Under the pieces are notes generated by a model, which was given only the letters and a program-made list of their open reading frames with translations, was not told the origin of the DNA and did no database searches. This document shows, piece by piece, positions 51,724 through 61,661 of a DNA stretch of 64,000 bases. Source of the stretch: Cytobacillus gottheilii (GTDB lineage: Bacteria; Bacillota; Bacilli; Bacillales; Cytobacillaceae). Both the position numbers and the translations under genes were made by a program. The stretch lies in NCBI RefSeq assembly GCF_001636345.1, contig NZ_KV440945.1, forward strand, positions 367,340 to 431,339, written 5' to 3'. Each line of letters opens with the position of its first letter. The first letter of the stretch is position 1.

Positions 51724-54711
51724 GTGGAACTAAATGTAACACGAAGGAAGTTTCTGAAGATATCAGGTGCTGTAGCTGCTACTTTAGCAGTGGTGGAGCT
51801 TGGTTTTGATGATAAAACAGCCAGAGCAAAAGCAAAGGAATTAAAAATTTCAGAGTTAAAACCAACACCAACCATCTGCCCTTATTGCTCTGTGGGCTGT
51901 GGGATTTTAGTGTATTCAAACGGAAAAGATGTTGTATACACAGAAGGTGATCCGGATCATCCGATCAATGAAGGATCGCTCTGCAGTAAAGGTACAACCG
52001 TAAGGCAAGTATACACAACAGAAAAGCGTATCACAAACCCATTATACCGAGCACCAGGAAGCGGAAAATGGGAAGAAGTCGATTGGGATTTTGCTCTCGA
52101 TAAAGTAGCGAAAAATATTAAAGATACCCGCGATCGCACATTTGTCCAAAAGGAAAATGGCTATACGGTCAACAAGACAGAGGCGATTGCTTATATGGGT
52201 GGAGCGGCACTCGATAATGAAGAAACGTATTTGCTTTCTAAGCTTTTCCGTGCAGGACTGGGCTTAACGTATATCGAGCATCAGGCCCGAATATGACATA
52301 GTTCTACGGTTGCCGGTCTGGCACCTACGTATGGAAGAGGAGCAATGACAAATCATTGGAATGATTTGCAATATGCGGATGCCCTAATGGTCATAGGAGC
52401 AAATCCTGCTGAAAATCATCCAATCAGCTTTAGATGGATCTCAAAAGCAAAGCAAAAGGGAGCAAAGCTCATTTCAGTGGATCCAAGATATACAAGAACG
52501 TCGCAGATGGCTAATATCTACGGTCAGCTTCGTTCAGGAACAGATATTGCTTTTATTGGCGGCATGATTCATTATGCGCTTGAAAATGACATGTATCATA
52601 AAGAATATGTAGCAGCCTACACAAATGCGTCATTTATCGTAGATGAACAATACTCCTTTGAAGATGGCATTTTTAACGACTACGATGAAACAACAAGGAA
52701 TTATGATAAAACAAAATGGGCCTTTAAAAAGGATGAAAATGGCGAGATTGTTAAGGATCCAGCCTTAAAGGATCCCCGCTGCGTTTTTCAGCTAATGAAA
52801 AAACATTATGCACGCTATGATGTTGACACAGTAACAGGTGTTACAGGCACAGATAAAGATACGTATCTCGAAATCTGCCAAACATTCACAGGTACTAGTG
52901 AAACAGGCAAAGCAGGTACTATCCTATATGCTATGGGCGGTACACAGCATACGGTAGGTACCCAAAATATTCGCGCATATGCGATCTTACAGCTTTTACT
53001 CGGAAATATTGGCATTGCCGGCGGTGGTGTCAATGCCCTGCGCGGAGAGTCAAATGTACAAGGATCAACCGATTTCGGACTTCTTTATCATAATGTCAAT
53101 GGTTATATGGAAGTACCTACAGGATCGGATCAAGACTCAAAGTATAAAGGATTTCTGGAGCGGATTACACCTGAATCCGGGTATTTCTCTAACAAGCCGA
53201 AGTTTTACACAAGCATGTTGAAAGCTTACTACGGCAATTCTGCAACTAAGCAAAATGAATTTGGCTATCATCTGATGCCAAAACTGACGCCAGGCAAGGA
53301 TTATTCACATATGCGCTTATTTGATGCGATGTACCGCGGAGAGCTTGAAGGGCTAATTATGTTTGGAACAAATCCTGTTGTAGGGGGTCCAAATGCAGGG
53401 AAAGAAAAAGAGGCATTGAGCAACCTAAAGTGGATGGTTGCAGTTGACCTATTTGAAACAGAGACATCAGCTTTTTGGCAAAAGGAAGCTGGTGCAGACC
53501 CGGCTGCGATCCAAACAGAGGTGATTTTCCTGCCTGCCTGCGGATCTTTTGAAAAAGAAGGCTCTGTTACAAACTCAGGACGCTGGATGCAATACCGCTG
53601 GCAAGCGATTAAACCAAAGGGTGAATCAAGAGCTGACCTGGAAATCGTTCATATGCTTGCTAGAAAGCTGAAAGGATTATATGAAAATAGTCCAAAGCAG
53701 CAGGATATGCCGATGAAGGCTTTAACATGGGATTATGGAGAATCGGATCACCCTGATATCGATATGGTCTGCCGTGAAATTAACGGCTATGATATGAAAA
53801 CAAAACAGCAGATTAAAGGTTTTGGAGATTTGAAGGATGATGGTTCTACATGCAGCGGCAACTGGATATATAGCGGATTTTACCCAGAATCTGAGAACCT
53901 ATCAAAACGAAGAGATAATACAAATGAAGGTATGAGTAACTTCTTAAACTGGTCTTTTGCATGGCCGGCAAATAGGAGAATTCTTTATAACCGTGCAAGT
54001 GCTGATTTGAATGGAAAGGCATGGAGCAAGGATCGTATCGGAATACAGTGGAATGCAGCAGAGAAAAAATGGAGCGGTTTTGATGTTCCAGACTTTGTTG
54101 CCGCGAAAGGTCCGGATGATCCTACATTTAATGACCCATTCATTATGATGGCGGGCGGAAAAGGAGCTTTGTTTTCTGGCGGCGTTAATGAAGGGCCATT
54201 CCCAGAGCATTACGAGCCTTATGAAAACCCCATTTCAAATGCATTTTCCAGTATTCAGCTGAATCCGGCTGTGAAGTTTGGCGAGAAGGAAATGAATGCA
54301 CAAGGAGATGTGTCAGAATATCCGATTGTTGCGACAACCTATCGCGTGTCAGAGCACTGGCAGTCTGGTGCGATGACACGGAATATCCCTTGGCTGGCTG
54401 AGCTGATGCCGCATATGTACATTGAAATAAGTGAAGAGCTGGCACAGGAAAAGGGAATATCAAGCAAGGATCGGGTGATCGTAAAAACGGCCCGTGGGGA
54501 AATAGAGGCTTTTGCCATGATTACCAAACGCTTTAAACCGTACAAATTAAAGGATAAAACCATTCACCAAATTGGCATGCCATGGCATTTTGGCTATAAG
54601 GGGATCGCAACAGGTGCAACAGCTAACCGCTTGACCCCTCATATTGGAGATGCAAATACGACAATTCCTGAGTATAAAGCGTTCCTATGTGATGTTAGGA
54701 GGGCGAAATAA
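51724..54711 (+). CDS. fdhA: Formate dehydrogenase catalytic subunit, selenocysteine-containing
   Basis: A 995-residue molybdopterin enzyme oxidising formate to CO2. GTG start at 51724 after GGGGGGAG. Tat signal TRRKFLK (6-12) directs export of the folded protein. A [4Fe-4S] site is formed by CPYCSVGC (52, 55, 59) and C87. The TGA at 52294-52296 is read as selenocysteine, residue 191: the flanks HQARI-U-HSSTVAGLAPTYGRGAMTNHW (quoted in part) align with the selenocysteine site of E. coli FdnG. The frame continues open to 54711 with normal domains, so this is one gene, not two. It forms a complex with FdhB and FdhC. Confidence 0.95.
52297..52334 (+). promoter_or_regulatory. SECIS element of fdhA
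   Basis: Eleven bases after the TGA a hairpin starts: GGT, a bulged T, GCC, loop GGTCT, then GGCACC. This is the SelB-binding form known from E. coli fdhF/fdnG (GGUUGC-AGGUCU-GCACC), at the identical 11-nt distance. A lower TAC/GTA part may extend it. It lies inside the coding sequence. Confidence 0.92.
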
Positions 54712-55523
54712 TGGCAGATTATATTAAATTTGTGGATGTAACGAAATGTGATGGCTGCCGGGCATGTATGGTTGCCTGTAAAAATTGGAACGACCTGCCG
54801 GCAGAGCCGGAGGACTTTAATGGAAGTATACAGTCACACAGAGATTTAACGGCAAATACATGGAATGTCATTACGTTTAATGAACATGAAACATCAGATG
54901 GAAACTTTGAATGGCTTTTCCGTCATATGTCCTGTCTGCACTGTAATCAGGCTGCCTGTGAAAAGGCTTGTCCAGAGAGTGCGATCAGCTATACAAAATT
55001 CAATTCCGTCGTCATTGATGCGGAAAAATGTGTAGGCTGCGGCTATTGTGTTCAGAACTGTTCCTTTGGTGTTGTGCAGCTTGCCACCTATAAAGATAAA
55101 AATGGCAGTGAATATCGAAAGGCACAAAAATGTACTCTTTGCACAGACCGGCTTGAGCAAGGCCTGCAGCCGGCCTGTGTGGTTGCCTGCCATACAGACT
55201 GCTTAATCTATGAAGAAAAGGATCTTGTCTTAGCTGAGGCAAACAAGCGCCTAGGGGAAGTAAAGGAACGTTTTCCGAATGCAAATATTTATAACCCGCA
55301 AGGAATTGAAGGCACCAATACCATTTATCTCCTCGCTGACAAACCATCTGTTTATGGATTGCCTGAGAATCCAAAAGTGGCTTTATCCCAAGTGGTTTGG
55401 AAGGACTATGCTCAGCCGCTTGGCAAAATGATGCTTGGAGCTACAACCATGGCTGTTATTGGTGCTGCTATATCAAATGCTGTCAGAAAAGACCGACCGG
55501 AAGGGGATCATGACCATGAATAA
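54711..55523 (+). CDS. fdhB: Formate dehydrogenase iron-sulfur subunit
   Basis: A 270-residue electron-transfer subunit with four [4Fe-4S] motifs: CDGCRACMVAC (start, about 14-24), CLHCNQAACEKAC, CVGCGYCVQNC and CTLCTDRLEQG with a last CVVACHTDC. A hydrophobic C-terminal segment (MLGATTMAVIGAAIS) anchors it, as in FdnH. Its ATG overlaps the fdhA stop (TAATG), so it is translationally coupled. It passes electrons from FdhA to the cytochrome subunit. Confidence 0.95.
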   Translation: MADYIKFVDVTKCDGCRACMVACKNWNDLPAEPEDFNGSIQSHRDLTANTWNVITFNEHETSDGNFEWLFRHMSCLHCNQAACEKACPESAISYTKFNSVVIDAEKCVGCGYCVQNCSFGVVQLATYKDKNGSEYRKAQKCTLCTDRLEQGLQPACVVACHTDCLIYEEKDLVLAEANKRLGEVKERFPNANIYNPQGIEGTNTIYLLADKPSVYGLPENPKVALSQVVWKDYAQPLGKMMLGATTMAVIGAAISNAVRKDRPEGDHDHE

Positions 55524-56202
55524 AAAAGAACCAAAGATGGTTAAGCGATTCTCAAAGCATGTCATATTTGCACACTGGTTAAATGCTTTGGCATTCTTTG
55601 TTCTGTACTTGACCGGTCTGCCGCTTTATACAGAATTTTTTGACTGGCTTTATGTTGTATTTGGAAGCCCGGCAGGTGCACGTCTTGTTCATAGAGTGGC
55701 AGCTGTGTTTTTCATCCTGCCTGTTGTCTATATTTTGTTTGCGGATCCAAAGAGCTTTATTCACTGGATGAAGCAGATTTTTTCCTGGAAAAAACATGAC
55801 TTCCAATTCTTTTTACATTTTCCAAAAGAGTTTTTCGGCGGTCACGCGAAGATTCCAAAGCAGGATTTTTACAATGCAGGTGAAAAGTTAAATTCTCTGC
55901 TGACGATCCTGACAGCTGTTATGCTCATTGGTTCCGGTCTTGTTATGTGGTTTCCGCAGTACTTTCCGCAAGGGCTTGTGATGTGGGCCTATCCGCTCCA
56001 TAATATCGGACTTGGGTTATCCACGGCCGTTGTAGTCGGTCATATTTATTTATCGGTTGGCCATCCCGGCTCCCGTGCTTCTTTTAGAGGAATGACAAAA
56101 GGAGATATTCCAGAAGAGTATGCCCGTAACCATCACGGCCGCTGGTATGACAAGCTTAAGGAACAGGAAAAAGAACAGGAACAAGAGCAGAAGCGGGCTT
56201 AA
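55516..56202 (+). CDS. fdhC: Formate dehydrogenase cytochrome b subunit
   Basis: A 228-residue membrane subunit with four helices of the FdnI type. Heme-ligand histidines fit FAHWLNALAFF (helix 1), ARLVHRVAAVF (helix 2) and LHNIGLGLSTAVVVGHIYLS (helix 4, shortened). It delivers electrons to menaquinone. Start ATG at 55516 overlaps the fdhB end by eight bases, AAGGGG ahead; the ATG at 55510 is an alternative. The C terminus is a charged EQEKEQEQE tail. Confidence 0.92.
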   Translation: MNKKEPKMVKRFSKHVIFAHWLNALAFFVLYLTGLPLYTEFFDWLYVVFGSPAGARLVHRVAAVFFILPVVYILFADPKSFIHWMKQIFSWKKHDFQFFLHFPKEFFGGHAKIPKQDFYNAGEKLNSLLTILTAVMLIGSGLVMWFPQYFPQGLVMWAYPLHNIGLGLSTAVVVGHIYLSVGHPGSRASFRGMTKGDIPEEYARNHHGRWYDKLKEQEKEQEQEQKRA

Positions 56203-56227
56203 TGGCAAACAAACCTAATTAGATGAA

Positions 56228-56265
56228 GAAGCTACCCATTATTGGGTAGCTCTTCCCGTTTTTTT
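56228..56265 (+). terminator. Terminator or attenuator after fdhC
   Basis: AGCTACCCA and TGGGTAGCT form a perfect 9-bp stem; a CTTCCCG stretch lies before the T run. It may end the structural operon in part. Confidence 0.78.
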
Positions 56266-56294
56266 AAAAAAGCACATTGGAAGAAGGGATCCTT

Positions 56295-57098
56295 ATGTCG
56301 AACACGAATGTAGTAGAAGAAAGCTATGAGAAGCTGCAGGCGGAAATAGAAGAATTAATAAAAGGGTGGCGCAAGTCTATAAATGAAACAGCTGTAGTGA
56401 AAGAATCTTCGTTTGAACTTATCTCCTCACCACTTATTCCACAGCTTGACCTTGAAGCGGATATGAATCAATATCATCTTTTTATAATTGAACTGTTTGA
56501 TTTTTTAGCTGAAAGGCAGCCGGAAAATCATGAGTATTGTGATATCTTAAAAGAGAATTTAACCATTGACATAGTGAGTAAGTGGTTTAAAGAAGTGATT
56601 ACTGTAAATCGATACTACTTTCATGCAGTTGCAGAACAATATCAGGTTCCGGAATGGCTCCCGCTGTTTGCAGCAGAACAGGCTGCCCGCCCTTTCTTAC
56701 AAAAGGCTGCAGCAGAGCTGGAGACCGTCCTGACTAAATTTCAGCATGACCCATGCTGCCCGGCATGCGGTGAGCCTGCGCGTTTTGCTGTTGTAGGGAA
56801 AAAGGGGAAAAAGGAGCTCACATGCCCGCGCTGTCTGCATAGCAGGGAAGAAAAAAAGCTGTGCTGTGCACATTGCGGCACAGAAGATCATACCCAAATG
56901 ATTGTTATGAAGGTGGATGGTGAAGAAGGAGCGGAAATTCACGGCTGTCAAACATGCAAAGGGTATACAAAGGTGATTGATATGAGAAAGCTGCTGAAGA
57001 AGGAAACACCTGCGCTCATGGATATAAAAACAATTCACCTGGACTATATTGCGCAAGAAAACGGTTTTGGCACGGCTGAGGATGGCAAATACCATTAA
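56295..57098 (+). CDS. fdhE: Formate dehydrogenase accessory protein FdhE
   Basis: A 267-residue cytoplasmic protein required for maturation of membrane formate dehydrogenases. The C-terminal half has rubredoxin-like zinc/iron sites: CCPACGEPA, CPRCLHSREEKKLCCAHCG (split) and CQTCKGYTKV, four CxxC motifs in all. The ATG at 56295 with AAGGGAT is preferred over a TTG at 56277. A terminator-like hairpin precedes it, so it may have its own promoter. Confidence 0.9.
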   Translation: MSNTNVVEESYEKLQAEIEELIKGWRKSINETAVVKESSFELISSPLIPQLDLEADMNQYHLFIIELFDFLAERQPENHEYCDILKENLTIDIVSKWFKEVITVNRYYFHAVAEQYQVPEWLPLFAAEQAARPFLQKAAAELETVLTKFQHDPCCPACGEPARFAVVGKKGKKELTCPRCLHSREEKKLCCAHCGTEDHTQMIVMKVDGEEGAEIHGCQTCKGYTKVIDMRKLLKKETPALMDIKTIHLDYIAQENGFGTAEDGKYH

Positions 57099-57107
57099 GA
57101 TTGGCTG

Positions 57108-57716
57108 GTGATAGAAGTGGAGACAACAGGCATTATTTTAGCAGGCGGGAAATCAAGCCGGATGGGTACCAACAAGGCACTGCTGCAAATAGACGGAAAA
57201 ACGGTCATTGAACGGATTGCAGAAGAGCTTGCAACCATTGTCGACCATGTCATTGTCGTAACGAATACGCCTGATGATTATGCATTTCTGCAATTGCCGA
57301 TGATTGCAGACCGTTATATAGGAAAAGGGCCGCTTGCTGGAATTGAAGCAGGGCTGTCTTTATCAGCAACGGAAAAAAATTTAATTGTTGCCTGCGATAT
57401 GCCCTTTATATCTGCATCGCTCGGAAGTTATTTACTAAGCAAGCTGGATGATTACCAAGCTGCCGTTCCAGAGCGGGACGGCCAAAAACACCCTCTATTT
57501 GCTGCCTATAGAAGGGAAGCAAGAAATTGTGCGGAAATGTTCTTAAAGGAAGAAAAGCTGGCTATTCGCAATATGCTAAACTATATTCAGACAGTGTATA
57601 TAAGAGTTGAATCTTTAAAAATACCTATCAATGAGTCAACCCTTTTTAATATGAATCACCCGGAAGAGTATAAAAAAGCAGCACAGATCTCTTCGGAAGG
57701 CAAAGAGCAGCTATGA
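57108..57716 (+). CDS. mobA: Molybdenum cofactor guanylyltransferase
   Basis: A 202-residue nucleotidyltransferase that attaches GMP to molybdopterin to give the MGD cofactor used by formate dehydrogenase. LAGGKSSRMGTNKALL near the start holds the GTP and catalytic motif; VACDMPFIS binds the metal. It begins at GTG (57108; 57117 possible) close behind fdhE and overlaps moeA by four bases. Confidence 0.93.
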   Translation: MIEVETTGIILAGGKSSRMGTNKALLQIDGKTVIERIAEELATIVDHVIVVTNTPDDYAFLQLPMIADRYIGKGPLAGIEAGLSLSATEKNLIVACDMPFISASLGSYLLSKLDDYQAAVPERDGQKHPLFAAYRREARNCAEMFLKEEKLAIRNMLNYIQTVYIRVESLKIPINESTLFNMNHPEEYKKAAQISSEGKEQL

Positions 57717-58942
57717 AATTTTTTAATGTAAAAACAGTAGAGGAAACATTCCAGCTAATAAAAGAATATTATTCTCCCATTCAGGAATGGAAGATGGTGC
57801 CGCTTGAAGAGGCTGTACAGCACATCCTTGCAAAGGATATACATGCAGCAGAAAATGTGCCTGGCTTCCGCCGGTCGGCTGTTGATGGCTATGCTGTCCT
57901 AGCGGCGGATACATTCGGGGCCTCTGAAAACCTTCCTGCTTATTTAAATGTCACAGGTGAAGTGAAAATGGGGGAGCAGCCCTCAAAGCCTCTTTTTAGC
58001 GGGGAGGCCATGTATGTCCCTACTGGCGGAATGATTCCAGAGCATAGTAATGCGGTAGTTATGATTGAGCATTGTGAAGATTTAGATGGTCTTCTAAATT
58101 TATATAAACATGTCATGCCTGGAGAAAATGTGATTGAAGCAGATGAAGATCTTCGGCAGGGAAGCCTCTTGCTGAAAAAAGGAACCTTGCTTCGGGCCCA
58201 GGAACTCGGTGCACTTGCCTCACAAGGAATAGCAGAAGTCCCAGTTGTACGCAAACCCATTATTGCTTACTTATCAACGGGAAATGAAGTGAAAGCACTC
58301 GAAACGAAAGAGCTATTGCCCGGCCAGGTTCGTGATATGAACGGTATGACAATTGGAGCCCTTGTAAAGGAATGGGGATATGAATTTAAATACGGCGGTA
58401 TTGTAAATGATGATTTTGATGATTTAAAAAGAAAAATGCAGCAAATGCTTGCTGAAGCAGACTGTTTGTTTATCTCAGGGGGAAGTTCTGTTGGTATTAT
58501 GGACTATTCATCTGATGTAATGAACTCACTGGGAAAACCAGGTGTGTTTGTACATGGCATTTCGATTAAACCTGGAAAACCAACAATTATGGCAAGTGCA
58601 GAAGGAAAACCTGTGATTGCACTTCCCGGCCATCCAGCTTCAGCTATGGTTATTTTCCATGTTTTCGCCAAAAAAATCTTGAATCAACTGCAAGGATATG
58701 AAGGCTTAGACTCTCCGTTTACATTTGCAAAAACCACTAGAAATATCCCTTCTGCTGCGGGACGAACAGATTATGTGAGAACTCGTCTCTTTCAGGAGGG
58801 GGAACAATGGCTTGCTGAACCTATTTTCGGAAAATCGGGACTTATTTCAACCCTGGTCAATAGTGATGGGCTGATTGAAATTCCGGCCCGCAGTGAAGGG
58901 GTGCAAAAAGGAGAACTTGTCACTGTTAAATTATTTCTTTAA
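57713..58942 (+). CDS. moeA: Molybdopterin molybdenumtransferase MoeA
   Basis: A 409-residue protein that inserts molybdate into adenylated molybdopterin. Typical landmarks: RRSAVDGYAVLAADT, PTGGMIPEHSNAVVMIE (shortened here), GNEVKALE, the MoCF-fold SGGSSVGIMDY, and PGKPTIMA with LPGHPASAM. ATG overlaps the mobA stop. It is the first of two MoeA-like genes in the island. Confidence 0.95.
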   Translation: MKFFNVKTVEETFQLIKEYYSPIQEWKMVPLEEAVQHILAKDIHAAENVPGFRRSAVDGYAVLAADTFGASENLPAYLNVTGEVKMGEQPSKPLFSGEAMYVPTGGMIPEHSNAVVMIEHCEDLDGLLNLYKHVMPGENVIEADEDLRQGSLLLKKGTLLRAQELGALASQGIAEVPVVRKPIIAYLSTGNEVKALETKELLPGQVRDMNGMTIGALVKEWGYEFKYGGIVNDDFDDLKRKMQQMLAEADCLFISGGSSVGIMDYSSDVMNSLGKPGVFVHGISIKPGKPTIMASAEGKPVIALPGHPASAMVIFHVFAKKILNQLQGYEGLDSPFTFAKTTRNIPSAAGRTDYVRTRLFQEGEQWLAEPIFGKSGLISTLVNSDGLIEIPARSEGVQKGELVTVKLFL

Positions 58943-59018
58943 GAAGCATTAACAGCTCCAGCGCTTATCGTCCCTATCTATAGATCGATAAAGCGCCCTG
59001 GTATTAAGGAGTGTTAAC

Positions 59019-60932
59019 ATGTCACCATACAAACGAAAAATATATTTAGAGAATAAACCCCGCCAAGAGGCACGGCATGAAATGCTCGCAAACTTTCAGC
59101 CGAAGAGGAAAGTGGAGTGGATACCAAGTGTGTCTGCTCTTGGGCGAATTACAGCAGAACCTATTTTTGCACAGAGCTCGATGCCTCATTTTCATGCTTC
59201 AGCGATGGATGGCATAGCGATTGTGGCAGAAGAGACCTTTTCTGCTCATGAACAAAACCCGCTGCTGCTAAGGAGAAATGAAGATTTTATTCATGTGGAT
59301 ACTGGAAATGAAGTGCCTCCTCCATTTAATGCGGTAATCATGATTGAAAACGTAGAAGAGCGGGATGAAGATAGCGTGGAAATCATTGAACCAGCAGCTC
59401 CTTGGCAGCATATCCGTCCGATTGGGGAGGATATTGTACAAGAGGAAATGCTATTCCCGCAAGGCCATGAAATCAGACCAGTTGATATTGGGGCATTAGT
59501 TGCCGCTCGAACTCTAACCATTCCAGTCATTAAAAAACCAGCTGTAACGGTCATTCCCACTGGCAATGAGCTAGTTTCCGCAGAAGATGCTGCTTCAGTT
59601 GGACAGCTTATTGAGTTTAATGGAAGTGCCTTTGTCAATTATATAAGAGAGTGGGGAGGAGATCCGCTTCTCACACCAGTCGTTAAGGATGATCCGGAGA
59701 AAATAAAAGCCGCATTGCTGGAAGCAGCAAATACCTCAGATATTGTAGTTATCAATGCTGGATCATCGGCAGGATCAAAGGATTACACTGTTCATATTTT
59801 ACAGGAGATAGGCACCGTGTATACGCATGGAATTGCAACAAGACCTGGTAAACCTGTCATTATCGGCAAGGTGAATAGCACAATCGTTGTTGGCATTCCA
59901 GGATACCCTGTGTCAGCCTATTTAAGCTTAGAATGGTTTGTGCGTCTGCTTATTTGTGAGTACTTAGGTGTAAATGAGCCCGAACGGCAAAAGCTGAAAG
60001 TGAAAATTGGCCGGCGAATGGTCGGGTCAATGGGTGCTGAAGATTTTATTCGAGTGAGTATAGGGTATATTAATGGGGAGTATGTGGCAAACCCCTTATC
60101 AAGAGCTGCTGGAGTGACCATGTCGCTTGTACGTGCAGACGGCCTGCTTGTCATTCCTCCTGATATTTTAGGGTATGAGCAAGGAGAATACGCGGAAGCA
60201 GAACTTTATAAACCAAAGCATGAAATTGAAAATGCCATTGTGTTCAGCGGCAGTCACGATCTGACAATCGACCTTTTATCATCAAAACTAAAAGCAGAAA
60301 ATCGATCATTCAGTATACAGGCTTCACATACAGGCAGCATGGCCGGTATGATGGCCATTAAAAAAGGGGAAGCACATTTAGCTGCAGTGCATCTGCTTGA
60401 CCCTGAAACAAAAGAATATAACACTTCCTATATAAAAAGATTCTTGCAGGGAACGGAAGTTGTTTTATATCCTTTCTTAAGAAGAAAACAAGGCTGGCTA
60501 TTGCCACAAGGCAACCCACTTAACATACAATCGCTGCTTGATATCGTTGAAAAACAGGCACAGTATGCCAATCGGCAAAAAGGTGCAGGCACAAGAGTTC
60601 TTTTTGATATGTTGATGAGAGAAGAAGGGGTTAGTCTTCAGCAGATCACTGGATATGAACGTGAAATGTTTTCACACTTAAGTGTTGCTGCAGAGGTGAA
60701 AGGAAACCCTGATGGAGTTGGTCTTGGCATTTACTCTGCTGCTAAGGTGATGAAACTCGATTTTATCCCAGTGGCAGATGAACATTACGATCTGCTTATG
60801 ACAAAAAGCTTTTTCGAAAGTGAACAGGGACAGACACTTATTAAAGTCATTCAATCTCATGACTTTAAGCAGGCTGTTGAACAAATTGGCGGCTATTCTC
60901 TCGTGCAAGAACTTGAACCTTTATTCTTTTAA
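59019..60932 (+). CDS. MoeA-like protein fused to a periplasmic-binding-like domain
   Basis: A 637-residue fusion. Residues 1-400 repeat the MoeA layout (SSMPHFHASAMDGIAI, TGNEVPPPFNAVIMIE, GSSAGSKDYTV, TRPGKPVIIG, IPGYPVSAY). Residues about 410-637 form a PBP-like substrate-binding domain (HDLTIDLLSS, AHLAAVHLLDPE, GAGTRVLFDML), cytoplasmic because no signal peptide exists. Proteins of this type are known in archaea and some firmicutes; a role in molybdate or tungstate handling is presumed. It has GGAGTG ahead of the ATG. Confidence 0.88.
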   Translation: MSPYKRKIYLENKPRQEARHEMLANFQPKRKVEWIPSVSALGRITAEPIFAQSSMPHFHASAMDGIAIVAEETFSAHEQNPLLLRRNEDFIHVDTGNEVPPPFNAVIMIENVEERDEDSVEIIEPAAPWQHIRPIGEDIVQEEMLFPQGHEIRPVDIGALVAARTLTIPVIKKPAVTVIPTGNELVSAEDAASVGQLIEFNGSAFVNYIREWGGDPLLTPVVKDDPEKIKAALLEAANTSDIVVINAGSSAGSKDYTVHILQEIGTVYTHGIATRPGKPVIIGKVNSTIVVGIPGYPVSAYLSLEWFVRLLICEYLGVNEPERQKLKVKIGRRMVGSMGAEDFIRVSIGYINGEYVANPLSRAAGVTMSLVRADGLLVIPPDILGYEQGEYAEAELYKPKHEIENAIVFSGSHDLTIDLLSSKLKAENRSFSIQASHTGSMAGMMAIKKGEAHLAAVHLLDPETKEYNTSYIKRFLQGTEVVLYPFLRRKQGWLLPQGNPLNIQSLLDIVEKQAQYANRQKGAGTRVLFDMLMREEGVSLQQITGYEREMFSHLSVAAEVKGNPDGVGLGIYSAAKVMKLDFIPVADEHYDLLMTKSFFESEQGQTLIKVIQSHDFKQAVEQIGGYSLVQELEPLFF

Positions 60933-60964
60933 AAGGTCTAAAGACTAATAAGAGGTGACCAGCA

Positions 60965-61429
60965 ATGAACTTTGAAATTTCAAAAGAACCAATTAACACA
61001 CAAGCTGTGATCGATAAAGTTGTTCAGCGTGAGGCTGGTGCCATCACAACCTTTATTGGCACCGTCAGAGAGCTGACGCATGGGAAGAAAACATTATTTT
61101 TAGTTTATGAAGCGTATGAACCAATGGCTGTGAAGAAACTCGAGCAGATTGGGAATGAAATAAAAGACAAATGGGCTGGTGCTGAAGTTGCCATTACTCA
61201 TCGTGTCGGAAAACTTGATATTACGGATATCGCTGTTGTCATTGCTGTTTCCACTCCTCACCGCAACGATGCTTATGAAGCGAATCGCTATGCCATTGAG
61301 CGCATAAAGGAGATCGTTCCTATTTGGAAGAAAGAACATTGGGAGGATGGAGAAGAGTGGATTGGCAATCAGCTTGAGACGGTAGCCTATCCTTCAGGTA
61401 AACCAGAGGAGAGTGATCTAAATGAATAA
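60965..61429 (+). CDS. moaE: Molybdopterin synthase large subunit
   Basis: A 154-residue catalytic subunit that uses thiocarboxylated MoaD to convert cPMP into molybdopterin. GAITTFIGTVRELTHGK near 27-43, YEAYEPMAVKKLEQIG, VGKLDITDIAVVIAVSTPHR and WKKEHWEDGEEWIG with the catalytic Lys pair are typical. GAGGTGACC precedes the ATG. It overlaps moaD by eight bases. Confidence 0.96.
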   Translation: MNFEISKEPINTQAVIDKVVQREAGAITTFIGTVRELTHGKKTLFLVYEAYEPMAVKKLEQIGNEIKDKWAGAEVAITHRVGKLDITDIAVVIAVSTPHRNDAYEANRYAIERIKEIVPIWKKEHWEDGEEWIGNQLETVAYPSGKPEESDLNE

Positions 61430-61655
61430 AATTATGCTTTTTGCTCACTTGCGTGATGAAGCAGGTGCTGAATATATTGAATTACAGGCAGAGGGAAAAA
61501 CCGTTGCAGATGTTAAAGAGCTAATAGCAGAAAAATATAACCTGACAAAGCTGGATAGTACAATGTCAGCCATTAATGAAGAATTTGCAGAAGACGATGA
61601 AGTGATCCAAAAGGGAGATATCATTGCCTTTATTCCGCCTGTCAGTGGAGGGTAA
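61422..61655 (+). CDS. moaD: Molybdopterin synthase sulfur carrier subunit
   Basis: A 77-residue ubiquitin-fold protein ending in PPVSGG; the terminal Gly-Gly is adenylated by MoeB and thiocarboxylated. AHLRDEAGAEYIEL at the start and FIPPVSGG at the end are typical. Translationally coupled with moaE and followed within six bases by moeB. Confidence 0.95.
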   Translation: MNKIMLFAHLRDEAGAEYIELQAEGKTVADVKELIAEKYNLTKLDSTMSAINEEFAEDDEVIQKGDIIAFIPPVSGG

Positions 61656-61661
61656 GCTGCT

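Noticed and set aside
52294-52345. fdhA as two genes or a pseudogene broken by a nonsense mutation
   Set aside because: The flanks of the TGA match the selenocysteine site of known enzymes and a SECIS hairpin follows at the right distance; both halves are intact.
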